From the NCBI GenBank assembly GCA_025617745.1, contig CM046854.1, positions 59,616,721 through 59,680,720 of the forward strand: a stretch of 64,000 nt of DNA, given 5' to 3'. The notes beneath the pieces were generated by a model that did not search any database, was not told the DNA's origin, and saw only the letters and a program-made list of their open reading frames with translations. Made by a program: the position numbers and the translations under genes. The stretch comes from Heliocidaris erythrogramma. Taxonomy: Eukaryota > Echinodermata > Echinoidea > Camarodonta > Echinometridae. Positions 45,216 to 55,164 of the stretch are shown here, piece after piece; position 1 is the first letter of the stretch; each line of letters begins with the position of its first letter.

Positions 45216-45786
45216 GTAAGTCTTTATCCATGTTATAGCAATAGTTATAGCCTTGCTAGAACAGAATGTTGTACATAATGTTATACATATTTAATTGTTT
45301 GTTATAGATATGACTATTTAAAGTGAAAGACGATTGTATTAATAAGACTGACAAAACATCACTGCGGATAACGCAGGTGATCTGGTTATGCAACATATTC
45401 CGAAATACAATATCAAATGGCATAAACATCAAGGGCATAATTTGGTAATTATGATCATAATATCTCATTTCAACCATTTATAGTGTAAATTATGAAAAAA
45501 AGTTCAACTTAACTAGTAAATAATATTCCACGTATAACGTTTTTTCATGAAAAGTATTTAGTGAATGTGGATTGAGCTCAAGTTATCCAGAGTATGTAAA
45601 CTAATCAGGCCACACATTTAGCAAAACCCATTAGTCTCGTTGGTCAGTTACACGGTATTCACCGTACCACTTTTTAGCCTAAAAATAAGGCGGAGGAGCG
45701 ATGGAGAGGGAGAAGAAAAGAGAAGAGAAAAGGAGAGATAGAGGAGGAGAGAGGGAGAAGAATAGAGAAGAAAAAAGAAAAGAGCA

Positions 45787-45955
45787 GGGGGTGTTTCATA
45801 AAGATGTTCGTAAGTTACGCACGACTTTACTCACGACTGGTGATCAGTTTTTGTGCAAAATGATTGAGAATCTGATTAGTATAGCACCCAAGAACATGTT
45901 CCAGTCGTTCGTAAAGTCATTCGTAACTTTACGAACAGCTTTATGAAACACCCCC
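45787..45955. mobile_element. 169-bp MITE (GGGGTGTTTCATAAAG ends)
   Basis: GGGGGTGTTTCATAAAGATG at the left and its inverted form (GCTTTATGAAACACCCCC) at the right are terminal inverted repeats of ~35 bp that include TTCGTAAGTTACG / CGTAACTTTACGAA. It has no coding capacity. A second copy starts at 45957 and stops at AGAATCTG (about 46042). Confidence 0.75.
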
Positions 45956-45956
45956 A

Positions 45957-46042
45957 GGGGGTGTTTCATAAAGCTGTTCGTAAGTTACGCACGACTTTAC
46001 GCACGACTGGTGATCAAAGTTCTTGTGCTAAATGATTGAGAA
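45957..46042. mobile_element. truncated second copy of the GGGGTGTTTCATAAAG MITE
   Basis: It directly abuts the complete copy, matching its left half up to AATGATTGAGAATCTG and then switching to another repeat (TACATTTTC). Confidence 0.7.
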
Positions 46043-46490
46043 TCTGTACATTTTCACTACGAAAAGTAAAAAGGCGTCCCCATTCGGCAATGGGCTGCAA
46101 CCCCTCTCCCCCGAGGAACTTCAAAGTTCCGATATTCGGACAACCTCCACTTCATTTTCGGGCAGCGAGGAGAACAAAATATTCAAATATTTGGGCAGTG
46201 AGGTTCCGAGATATTTATGTAACTTCTGTATGTAAATTCTGTACATTTTCTTGAGAAATTGAAAAGTTGATACTCGGGCAAAAGGCGTCACTTCTGTACA
46301 TTTTCTTAACAAAAAGCTCCAGAAAATTTTCCCCACTCGCTTCTCTCGCTGGAAAAAAATAGAAATTGAAAAGGTGATACTCGGGAAAAAGACGTCACTT
46401 CTGTACATTTTCTTTACAAAACGCTCAAAAGAATTGCTCGCTCGCCTGCCAAAAATTAGAAATTGAAAAGTTGATATTCGGGTAAAATGC
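46040..46490. repeat. ~120-130-bp direct repeats (TTCTGTACATTTTC...TTGAAAAGTTGATACTCGGG)
   Basis: Three diverged units share CTTCTGTACATTTTCTT, GAAATTGAAAAG-TGATACTCGGG and a GCTCGC-rich segment. A related stretch lies in intron 1 at 30850-31000. Confidence 0.6.
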
Positions 46491-46839
46491 GTCAGCCCCC
46501 TTCCTGAGAAAATGGGCCTGTATGACCAAGATCTCTGCATCTGTGATTTTCTATGTTGTGAGGGCACCCCCACGAGGGGTTCTGCCCCTTCGAATCCCAC
46601 TGGGGGTTTTACCCCAGATCCCCACTGAAACCGTACCACTTTAAAATTCCTTCCGACGGGCCTGGTCAGTTTTAAGATATTACGTTTTCACATCTCTATA
46701 GTGTAGACATGAATTAACACTGCTCATTTCCCTCAGAAAGGAAGGGGCATGTTCATTGATAGCACACATGTATTTTCAATCAGAATCGCATGCTAGTTTT
46801 TTTTTATTTATTTGTTTCTATTTTGTTTTGTTGATCAAG

Positions 46840-46911
46840 CTGTACTTACGGTTCTTGGAGCATGCATTACCATAGCTGTAATTTTCAAACGTTATCGTCG
46901 ATATGGCAGAG
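46840..46911 (+). CDS. Ig/death-fold receptor, exon 4: transmembrane segment
   Basis: 72 nt, phase 1 to 1. It completes Ser across the junction and reads VLTVLGACITIAVIF then KRYRRYGRG. Together with the end of the previous exon (AASVAI) it gives about 22 hydrophobic residues followed at once by a basic cluster KRYRRYGR, a clear stop-transfer signal. This fixes a type I orientation with the Ig domains outside. Confidence 0.75.
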
Positions 46912-47513
46912 GTAAGGATTCTAATCAAGAGCATGCCGGTAAAATTTAGATGTAAGAACTGATATTGTAAAATTGTTTCAGGAGTTTATTATGTATGTTC
47001 ATTTTGGCACATCACGCAGGACTTGGTAGAATTCCGATTTGATACCTAAAAATCGTATAGGCATCATAGTCAAATTTGTCGTTGGGAATCTTTTGGAGTC
47101 TTGGAGATGTAACCGCATTACGTCAAACATCTTAGTCGTTAAATGAACTTTACTTGAAGTGATCTACTGATCATCTGTTATCCCCGGCAACCGTCCGTAA
47201 CTAATTATAATTCATTTACAAATGTGATTGTGATAGATTGAACCCTAATTCGATCCATTAGTCCAAACAATATTTATTTATATACCCATATGTAATGTTA
47301 GTACACGTTACAACTCCAGCCGATGGCGTATTCAGCTACTTGAATAGGACCCCCGCCCCTCATTTTTAAGGACCACAAAAAATGGGCACATAGTCCAGAC
47401 CCTCCTATACCCCCACCCCCTCCCCCGGAAGATTTTGCTACCTATTAACAAAGTTCTGGATACGCAACTGCACATCTTCTGCACATTAAACCTTTGTTCA
47501 TTTTACTGTTTAG

Positions 47514-47567
47514 TTCGGTGTAGTGGACATGGCTTTACGCACATACCCACGGAGACGCAAACTGAAG
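47514..47567 (+). CDS. Ig/death-fold receptor, exon 5: juxtamembrane linker
   Basis: 54 nt between TTTACTGTTTAG and GGTGAGAT, phase 1 to 1, encoding VRCSGHGFTHIPTETQTEG. A short, polar, Thr-rich cytoplasmic linker with no motif I recognise. It is supported by signals and phase. Confidence 0.55.
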
Positions 47568-48228
47568 GTGAGATATCATTAAAAATCTTGGATATAGTCT
47601 TCAAAGAGAAACATTGCAGGTCTATCAATTAATCAATTATTCCTTTGCCATGTTCGTGAGATAATACGCTTAGTGATCTCTACGATTCAATAAACATTTA
47701 CCCGATGTAAAAAAGGGGAAGAAAATTAAAAATTTACTGGTATAGGCTTTTTTTTTCTAGAAAATTTTAAGATTGTTTCTTAATGAACGTACATATATAC
47801 CTGTATATCACATCGATTCAGCAAAGCTGGAGGTGATAATTACTTTGAAGGTTAAAATTGTAACCAATCATTAATATTTTTTCATTGTCATTTGATTTTG
47901 TTGTAAATCTAAGGAGAAGTAATAAAAACCTACATATAGAGCCAAATGTAAATTTTCAATTTCGTTTACAAATGCTTTAATTTCACGTGACAGTAACATT
48001 TTCATTAAGTATAACCATGTAGCTCCATGGGATAACAATCTACACACCTATGTGAAACGAAGACTTGATTAGCAATGGCCCATTTACGTATCACCACAAA
48101 TTCTTGTTATATGAATGAATGTATATTTTAATCATTTAAAAATGATAAAGAGAGTGTCTTTTCATTATACTCTTCAGTATCGTGTAGAAGTGGTATCTTT
48201 TTGTTTACATCATTTGCAATCCCAAAAG
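47568..48228 (+). other. intron 5; left part of the duplicated A-B module
   Basis: From about 47745 it is homologous to 54257-54778 (shared TTTTTTTCTAGAAAA, CACATCGATTCAGCAAAGC, AAGGTTAAAATTG-AACCAATCATT, TTACAAATGCTTTAATTTCAC), showing that the duplication included intronic sequence. Confidence 0.6.
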
Positions 48229-48486
48229 AACCTATATCTAATCTTGAACTGTGGACATTGGTGACAAAGGCTAAAGACAAAAACGCATTCGGGAAACTGA
48301 GAAAAGCTATAGGTCTTCTCAGACGTCTTCCGGAAACTGCCACATCAAAATTGCTCAAGGTCAACGACTTTTACGAAAGTCTCTGCACGTGGAAAATTCA
48401 AACGCCTTCCCACTCTAATCAGCGAAACATGATATATACTGCCTGTTGTAATGTCGGAATGTCCGACATTACCATGGAACTCAAAG
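48229..48486 (+). CDS. Ig/death-fold receptor, exon A1: death-fold-like module
   Basis: It encodes about 86 residues: NLELWTLVTKAKDKNAFGKL, LLRRLPETATSKLLKVNDFY, ESLCTWKIQTPSHSNQRN and ACCNVGMSDITMELKG, ending at AAAGGTATGT (phase 1). Late blocks resemble a death domain (core Trp, then L...VGxxDIxxEL). It is the paralogue of exon A2. At the position of A2's acceptor (TTTCTAG) this copy has TTGCAAT, so that AG is lost; the nearest in-phase AG is at 48227-48228 (CAAAAG), which I used. Either a shifted acceptor is used or the exon is skipped; symmetric phase keeps the frame either way. Confidence 0.5.
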
Positions 48487-48913
48487 GTATGTGGGCTGAA
48501 TTGAATGGATCAAATTGTATACACTGTAGTTACATAAGTGTGGAAGGTCTGGGAATGTGATGTAGTTTAGCACTGTGACTTTAAAAAGCCGTGTGGCTGG
48601 AAAGCTCTCCAGGGAGTGGAGAAGGTGCATACATTGCATGCGGGCAAGCCGGATTCCGATGGCAGGGGTGAATTTTATATATATCTTTAAATTGCTTATA
48701 GACATTATTGTAGATGCAACAGGCAATGAATAAACCTATAATATTTAATTTATTATGTTATCAGGCCGTTAATTCAAATGACTAGATTCTAATTTAACCC
48801 CATATATACATGATACATGATTATCCATTTACAATAAAGGAATATAAAAATCGGGTCTATAAATAGATTTGCTTTCGTGTGTGAGAAAATAATCTATGCA
48901 TATAATATATATA

Positions 48914-49124
48914 CAGCCGTGGAAAAAATTATTAGACCAAGAATGGTTACTGATAGTGATATTTTTTGTGGTAAGAATGAAATGAATATCATAAAAGCAA
49001 GGTATAATTGCTACAATTAAGTATTCATTAAATGCAATACAAAGATCTATAATTTTCATAATTTTGGTATGCATATTATAGTACCCTTATTACAGAAGCT
49101 TGGTCTAATAATTTTTCCAGGGCT
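48914..49124. mobile_element. 211-bp Tc1/mariner-type MITE (CAGCCGTGGAAAAAATTATT), copy 1
   Basis: The left CAGCCGTGGAAAAAATTATT-AGACCAAG and the inverted right end (CTTGGTCTAATAATTTTTCC-AGGGCT) match over 26-28 bp. TA-rich flanks fit a TA target. No coding capacity. A second copy is at 52426-52642. Confidence 0.75.
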
Positions 49125-49138
49125 ATATATATACATGT

Positions 49139-49169
<31 letters not shown>

Positions 49170-49173
<4 letters not shown>

Positions 49174-49372
49174 AGTGTAAGGAAATAACATATACAACAG
49201 CTTTGGCAAATCTCGTGGAAATAAATACAAATGTGAAAGAAATTGCGAGAATAACGTTGCGTAGCTCAATCAAAGTTCCCCAGAGCTGTCCTCCCTTTTT
49301 GAAATTTTTGCAAAGGCTGAAAAAATGTCTCCGCCGGGAATCGAACCCGGGTCGTTGGCTTAGAACGCCAAT
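49170..49372 (-). mobile_element. SINE with truncated tRNA-like 3' half, copy 1
   Basis: On the minus strand 49372-49326 reads GGCGTTCTAAGCC, then CCGGGTTCGATTCCCGG (a perfect T arm) and CGGAGACA. The tRNA 5' half is missing, replaced by a TA microsatellite. The body (TTTGCAAAAATTTCAAAAAG, GGGAGGACAGCTCTGGGGAA) is shared with copy 2 at 52672-53490. Confidence 0.65.
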
Positions 49373-49707
49373 ATATATGTATATATATATATATATATGT
49401 ATTTATATATAAATATACACATATATAGTATATTTGAATTTTCACCCATAAGGCTTCATCAGGAAATGATGAAATTTATTTAAACAGCATCCAACATAGC
49501 AACGCAGTGCGCTAAGCGCAAAGCGCTAAACATGTTAAAGGATACTCGCGCAACAAAGCAAGAGAGTAGTATTAGGGGAAAGGAGAGAGAGAGAAGGGGG
49601 AAGAGAGAAGAGGGAGAGAGGGAAAGGATGGAAGACCATCCACAAGGAGTAAAGACGGAAAACATTAAGAAAGAAAAGAGAGAGAAAAAAAAAGTAAAAG
49701 AAAAGAG
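49373..49707. other. TA microsatellite, hammerhead-like motif, GA-rich tract
   Basis: 49373-49430 is a TA/TGTA microsatellite. 49440-49462 on the minus strand contains CTGATGA and GAAA around a short stem (see findings). 49560-49707 is GA-rich. Confidence 0.4.
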
Positions 49708-51637
49708 AGAACACTCTTAAAAATGCGGGGTCACATATTGCGTGGTCGAATTTATTCGACCACGTTTCGGGTTGTTTTCGATCAATAATGCTCCCGCTGC
49801 ATTAAAATGACCAGTTTTTGCGTGGTCATTATGACCACGCAAAAACTGGTCATTTTAATGCACTCTAAAAAAGGACTGGTCAAAAAATGTACCAATGCGA
49901 TTGGTCAACACCATTATGGGTTATTTCCAAAACTATGTTGGTCACAATGTTCCAATTTCACTGGTTAATCACTAACCATTTGAAATATTGCTTATTCATC
50001 AGCAAAGTATTGGTCCGACTTCTACTTGGTTAAACGTTGGGCCATTGTCATGAATATTCATGATGTATCCTGAATACGCATGAGCAACCGTAAAGCCCAG
50101 TCCCATATAGGCCCCGGATAACCCCGGATTAGTCCGTAGCGATCCGGGGTCCGATCCGTTACTTGGCCGGAATGGTCCGGAATGGTCCTTGTATGTCCGG
50201 GATGATCCTTGGGCATCCGCCAACGTCCTGGGGGTAGTCCCGGAAGTTTCTGACTGTCAAAAACTTCCGGGATGATCCGTGACGAGCGTTCATCCGTAGT
50301 CATCCTGGACAAAACCGGGACACATCCTGGAATCCGCCGGGTAGGTCCGTATCGGTCCTGGAAGGTCCGTGAAGCCGCCTGCATGGTCCTGGACGATCCT
50401 AGACAGTCCGGGAAGGAAAAATACATGCCGGATCATCCCGTTTGACATACGGACTGTTACGGAATGTTCAGGACCATGCCGGCGGCTTCACGGACCTTCC
50501 AGGACCGATACGGATTCTAAATGAATTTCATGTTTTACAGGCCGGAAAAGTCACGGAAAGTCACGGGACCATCCGGGACTATCCGTAACTCTGCCTGGAT
50601 GGTCCTGGACTCTGCCGGGATGAACCGGGATGATCCGGGCCTGTCCGGGACGGTCCGGGGTCACATCCGGGTGGTCCTGGACTCTGCCGGGATGATCCTG
50701 GACTCTGCCTGGAAGGTCCGTTACTCTACCGGGACTATCCGGGCCGGTATGCAACTGAGAGGAAATCTTGCATTTTTTCGTGGTCCGGGATGAAAATCAT
50801 CCCGGATTAGGTCCCGGCAGTCCGTGATAGATCCGGTGCTTCAGATCCGGGTGTCCCCATATGGGACTGTAGCTTAAACAATCAGAATTTATATATATAA
50901 ATGACACTTGATTTTTAAGTTTTTATGCAATGATTGCACTTTGAAATGTGATGAAAAATGTATGTATACTAATTATTATGTTGTACATATTCAAACATGT
51001 AATTAGGTTTAAGATCTAAAAATCTACATTAGAAAATTAAATTAAAATCTTTAACCACTTTTAGCAAGCACTGCAATACAGTCCCTATATAATAAAGTAA
51101 AGGTTTTCATGATATAGGTATAGGGTAGGATGTAGGACTATAATAGGAGTAGGGTTAAAGTAGGATGATAGGTGTATATGATAGGTGAAGATAGGTTATA
51201 GGTCATAGTGAGCAAAATATACAAAATATGTTATGTTATGATATTACTTGACATTAGCTTCTTTTTTTTAATCTTTGAAACGTGGATGGTACACGCGCAT
51301 CTGGCAGAAGTATCAACCCCGTCCGACGGGAAATGACCACGTTGCGTGGTCGGAAGAAATGACCCCGTACGTTTTGACGGGGTTATAAGGTAATGATCAT
51401 TAGTATGCGGGGTCAAATTATGCGGGGTCAAGTTATGCAGAAATGACCACGCAATCGTGGTTAAATTTTGACCACATTCGGGGTCGAAATGTAACCACGC
51501 TATGTGGTTACTTTGGGTGACCCCGCATGGCGGGGTCAAAGTGACCCCGCACGGGGTTTGTGCATAGTTGATCCCGCATGCGGGGTCATTTGTAACCCCG
51601 TTTGGGGTTATTTTTGACCCCGCATTTTTAAGAGTGA
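49708..51637. mobile_element. ~1.9-kb TIR element (CACTCTTAAAAATGCGGGGT) rich in palindromes
   Basis: The left CACTCTTAAAAATGCGGGGT (from 49710) and the right ACCCCGCATTTTTAAGAGTG are perfect inverted ends. Sub-terminal repeats of TGCGTGGTC / GACCACGC and GGGGTCA fill both flanks. A 65-bp perfect palindrome sits at 49798-49862. A second CACTCTAAAAAA start at 49861 and the foldback at 50096-50872 show nested elements. No transposase is seen. Confidence 0.65.
50096..50872. mobile_element. nested foldback element made of CCGG-rich degenerate repeats
   Basis: The ends CAGTCCCATATAGGCCCCGG and, inverted, GGTGTCCCCATATGGGACTG are imperfect TIRs. The interior is dozens of variants of TCCGGGATGATCC / GGTCCTGGACTCTGCC with ~30-bp periodicity. 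It includes a ~38-bp inverted pair (50344-50381 and 50479-50516, GGTCCGTGAAGCCGCC / GGCGGCTTCACGGACC). Frames over it are spurious. Confidence 0.65.
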
Positions 51638-51878
51638 ACGAGAGGAAGAGTTAAAGGGATAGGAGGAAGAAGAGAGAGATAGCGAATAGACACGGATAGG
51701 GAGACAGAGAAAGAAAAAAGGAAAAAAAGAAAAAAAGAAGAAAAAGGGGGCTGAGGGCCTGGAAGAAGAAAAAAAAAGGAAATAGAAAGAAAGAAAGAAA
51801 GAAAGAAAGCCCATGAAAAAAAAGAAGAAGAAAAAAGAGAGAAAGGCAGAAAGAAAGAAGAGAAGACGGGAAAAACAA
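51638..51878. repeat. GA/GAAA-rich low-complexity tract
   Basis: Purine-rich with a (GAAA)n run near 51790-51808. The same sequence type lies to the left of the TIR element at 49560-49707, so the TIR element may have inserted into one purine tract. Confidence 0.6.
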
Positions 51879-52300
51879 TTAAGTAATATGAAGAGCTCGA
51901 AATGATACGTTTATTCCACGAGGATGAAGAGTTCCTAGTTGGAAAACGAGTCTTTCTTCCTGCTTCTTCCTGGACGATTCATCGCCACGGCATGTAATGG
52001 CGCCACTCACTCTGAAATTATCAATGGAGTTGCCAGGGGCTGAAATGGTGGGAAATGGGTAGGCCACTAGTGTTGAGCCGTATAGATCGCGGGTATTCGG
52101 CTACCCGATCAGCTAGGGGTCGCGACGATTTGTCTCCCCCGCATAAAGAAGATTGCAGGCCGTGCGAGATATAATGTATATTAGGTTCCCCGTTGTGCAA
52201 GTAAAATCTCGATGGTCGACGGCTTTCTTCGCGGCACTCTCAAATATGTTTGTAGTGTATCCCCGATTGATGGAAAATGACGACAGGTACCACTGCAAGC
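51879..52300 (-). mobile_element. Penelope-like retroelement fragment (GIY-YIG endonuclease end)
   Basis: A decayed minus-strand fragment of about 0.4 kb that recalls the GIY-YIG endonuclease of Penelope-like elements: GNLIYIIS and LLYAGETNRR, then a C-terminal region with GDESSRKKQEERLVFQLGTL and HPRGINVSF. No RT is present. It is broken and old-looking. Confidence 0.65.
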
Positions 52301-52425
52301 AATAAGTTACTCTTCACCATGAAATAAATTTCAAAGTCACATCGGTTATAACATTTTAATTAGAAACTATCAAAGTTGGGTTTACCTTTTTTCTGATTCG
52401 CACTGTATATATACATACATGCATA

Positions 52426-52642
52426 CAGCCGTGGCAAAAAAATACTAGACCAAGAATGGTTATTGACAGTGATATTTTTGTGGTAAGAATGAAATAAAAT
52501 ATCATAAAAGCGAGGTATAATTTCTGGAATTTGGTATTCATTTAGTGCAATAAAAAAAGACAAATCTTTTTTTATAATTTTGTATGCATATTATAGTACC
52601 CTTATTACAGAAGCTTGGTCTAATAATTTTTTTCCAGTGCTG
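52426..52642. mobile_element. Tc1/mariner-type MITE, copy 2 (CAGCCGTGGCAAAAAAATAC)
   Basis: Same family as 48914-49124: left CAGCCGTGGCAAAAA, internal CAAGAATGGTTATTGACAGT, right GGTCTAATAATTTTTTTCCA-GTGCTG, with TA repeats on the right. As in copy 1, a SINE of the same family follows immediately. Confidence 0.75.
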
Positions 52643-52671
52643 TATATACATATATATATATATATATATAC

Positions 52672-53490
52672 AATGCGAAAGGAAATGAGAGAATAATGGT
52701 TGCGTAACTTAAATCAAAGTTCCCCAGAGCTGTCCTCCCTTTTTGAAATTTTTTGCAAAGGCTGAAAAAATGTCTCCGCCGGGAATCGAACCCCGGTCGT
52801 TGGCTTAGAACGCCTTAAAGGGAAATTAACCTCAGCGTATGAATTAGCTTATTTTGAATGGTGTAGTATATGCCTCTTATTTGATACATGCAATTTCATG
52901 TAAAAACACAGGATATAGATATAAATCACTATTTTCCAGCCAAGTTATCGTCTGCTAGCAATAATAAGGGGGCTGCCATTACTTTATGTGTACACGAACA
53001 TATTTTTCATCCCAAGTAAAATTTCCTTCATCGTTAACTTGTAATTGATTTTTAGAGGACAAATATATATTAGATAAAGTCACATATTCTGAAATGTAAG
53101 TTTAGTTTTATATATTTTTTAAAAGGTCTTAATTTGTTCATAAAAAATATACTTCATAAAAAATATACGTCAAGGACGGAGAATTGACGTCAAGGACGGA
53201 GACAATCGTAACAATACCAAAACAAAGCGAGGAATCTGCTTTACAGGATGGCTATTAGAACTCATGGGTCGTCAATTATCTAGGCCCATGGCCAATAACA
53301 ATCGTAATACAATCAGAACAAAGCGACGTATCTGTTGTAAAGGTAGGCTATTATCAATGCATATGGTACCTAATGATCCGTGTCATGCACAAAATGGCAG
53401 CCTCCATGGAAAGACGTAGCAGACAATAGGTGCATCTAGAATATCACGTGGGGTTACTTGTCCTTTAACCACTACACCACGGAGACGGGC
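52672..53490 (-). mobile_element. tRNA-derived SINE, copy 2, split by a TTAA MITE
   Basis: The 3' part of the tRNA-like head is at 52770-52814 (GGCGTTCTAAGCCAACGACC, T arm with TTCGATT, CGGAGACA) and the 5' part at 53465-53489 (GTCTCCGTGGTGTAGTGGTT-AA). Their acceptor strands GTCTCCG and CGGAGAC pair perfectly. The loop GTTCTAA places TCT at the anticodon position (Arg-like). The body continues left to 52672. Confidence 0.68.
52819..53464. mobile_element. 646-bp MITE with TTAA target duplication
   Basis: TTAA flanks at 52815-52818 and 53465-53468. The left AGGGAAATTAACCTC and the inverted right end AGGACAAGTAACCCC are weak TIRs. It lies in the D-loop region (GGTTAA) of the SINE's tRNA-like head. 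A tandem ACGTCAAGGACGGAGA-type repeat is at 53168-53200. TTAA targets suggest a piggyBac- or Kolobok-type helper. Confidence 0.65.
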
Positions 53491-53756
53491 CAGTGGTTTC
53501 GGCGACACCAGATTCAATTGACCGAGCGAAGGACAAATCTTCAACCTTATTAATTAATTCCGTTGTCGGGGGTAGGTGAGTTTGAACAAAGACAAGCCGC
53601 GTGCCTCAAGCTGGATCCAAGCGAATGCTTTGAGATACATGTATACATTAGAATAATTTGTAACAATATTGTGAGGAAATAACATATACAACAGCTTTGG
53701 CAACTCTCGTGGAAATATATACAATGCGACAGGAAATGAGAGAATAATAGTTGCGT

Positions 53757-53787
<31 letters not shown>

Positions 53788-53909
53788 CATGATTTATATA
53801 TATACATGACATAGTAACGTAGAGAGAAGTATTTTTTAAACATGTTTACAATGAGATTATCAGTTTTATACAGTCTGGAATGTAATTCAAATCGTTATTT
53901 GCATCATAG
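53491..53909 (+). other. end of the A1-B1 intron; TA microsatellite and SINE-body remnant
   Basis: 53668-53760 repeats part of the SINE body (GGAAATAACATATACAACAG, CAGGAAATGAGAGAATAATA). A TA run follows (53761-53788). From about 53800 it is homologous to 55740-55855 of the second module copy. Confidence 0.5.
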
Positions 53910-54221
53910 ATATCTGTCAAATCCCGCTGCGTTCTTTTCTCGAGTTTGTCCACCCTGAGTGCTCCAAGACAGAATGGCAAGCCAATATAGATCTCATTTT
54001 ATGGGAAATCAACAATACGACGAAAATAATTGACCTCTTAATAGCCCTGGAAATAGATCATGAAAAAGTTTCTACAGCGAATGAAGAGGGGAGAAGTGTG
54101 ATGATTGGAATGGCACGGAATGAACTATCGAAATGGCTGAAAGGAGATTTCGACATAAACCCCATGATTACCTTGAGTTTGACATTAGAAGATCTTCACT
54201 GCGAGACAAACTTCTTTAAAA
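53910..54221 (+). CDS. Ig/death-fold receptor, exon B1: death-fold-like module
   Basis: 312 nt, phase 1 to 1, starting after ATTTGCATCATAG and ending at AAAAGTAAGT. It reads DICQIPLRSFLEFVHPECSK, IDLILWEINNTTKIIDLLIA, ARNELSKWLKGDFDINPMIT and TLEDLHCETNFFK without a stop. It is paralogous to B2. Helical, with a Trp in the fifth-helix position (ELSKWL) as in death domains. The equivalent of B2's inner AG is changed to CG here, so the upstream acceptor is needed. Confidence 0.58.
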
Positions 54222-54778
54222 GTAAGTTCCCGTAATTTCTTACGGGATCAACGTAACCTGTTTTTTTTCTAGAAAAGTTGACGGTTGTTTCTAAATGACG
54301 TACATTTATATCACATCGATTCAGCAAAGCCCATGAGACAAAGTGAAAGGCAAGAGAACGAATCGTCAGTACGTAGTCACATGTCTCTTAAAAAGAGCCA
54401 TGTCCATGTATTTGTTTTGGCGACACCTCTGGAAGCGATGTATACTTTTAAGGTTAAAATTGAAACCAATCATTATTTGAGATATGTTGTAAATCTAACA
54501 TAGATAAGTAACAGAAATTTACTTCTGATAGAGCCAAAGCTAAATTTTCATTTTCGTTTACAAATGCTTTAATTTCACAAAAAAAACAGTGTGATTAGGT
54601 ATAAACAATCTACTCAGTATGTTTGTGAAAAAAGACTTGATTATCAATGGCCCATTTACGTATCACCGCAAATTCTTCTTATATGAATGAAATATATTAA
54701 ATTATAAATAGAGTGTCATTTCATTATACTCTTCAGTATCATGTAAAAGTGGTATCGTTTTGTTTACATCATTTCTAG
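54222..54778 (+). other. intron B1-A2
   Basis: 557 bp, homologous from 54257 onward to intron 5 (47745-48228). This marks the junction of the two tandem module copies. Confidence 0.6.
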
Positions 54779-55039
54779 TCCCAAGAGGTTCTATATCTAA
54801 ACTTGAACTGTGGAAATTGGTGACAAAAGCCAAAGCAAACAACGCTTTCCGGAAACTAAGAAAAGCTTTAGGCAGTCTACTGTCGGAAACTGCCCAATTA
54901 GAATTGCTCGAGGACGACCACTATTACGAGAGTCTGTGCATGTGGAAAAGTAAAAAGCCTTCCCTCTCTTATCAGCGAAAGATACTATTTTCTACCTGTT
55001 GTAATGTCGGAATGACCGACATTGCCAGGGAACTCAAAG
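54779..55039 (+). CDS. Ig/death-fold receptor, exon A2: death-fold-like module
   Basis: 261 nt between ACATCATTTCTAG and AAAGGTATGT, phase 1 to 1, 87 residues: SISKLELWKLVTKAKANNAF, LLEDDHYYESLCMWKSKKPS and ACC-like STCCNVGMTDIARELKG. The final block (CNVGMTDIARELKG) is close to the last-helix consensus of death domains, in which an x-G-x-x-D-L-A-x-x-L pattern follows the Trp helix. Clear paralogue of A1 with an intact acceptor. Confidence 0.65.
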
Positions 55040-55164
55040 GTATGTAGATTGAATTGAATAGAACAAATTGTAAACACTGTAGTTACATAAGACTAGTGTG
55101 GAAGGTCTGGGGATGTGATCTAGTTCCAGGAAAAGACTCTTTGGAGGTTTATTCGAATTATTGT

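Larger units (their letters stand above)
45216..46839 (+). other. intron 3 with MITEs and repeats
   Basis: It holds a GA-rich stretch (45700-45785), the TIR MITE and its partial copy (45787-46040), the ~130-bp repeats (46040-46490), and a block of CCCC/GGGG-rich sequence (46555-46625). Confidence 0.45.
48487..53909 (+). other. 5.4-kb intron between A1 and B1, packed with transposons
   Basis: The equivalent intron in the duplicated unit (55040-55855) is about 0.8 kb. The excess is explained by the MITEs, SINEs, foldback elements and Penelope-like fragment listed separately. Confidence 0.65.

Noticed and set aside
49326-49371. tRNA-Arg(TCT) gene
   Set aside because: Only the 3' half is present here, and in copy 2 the head is split and shorter than a normal tRNA. 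SINE head is the better reading.
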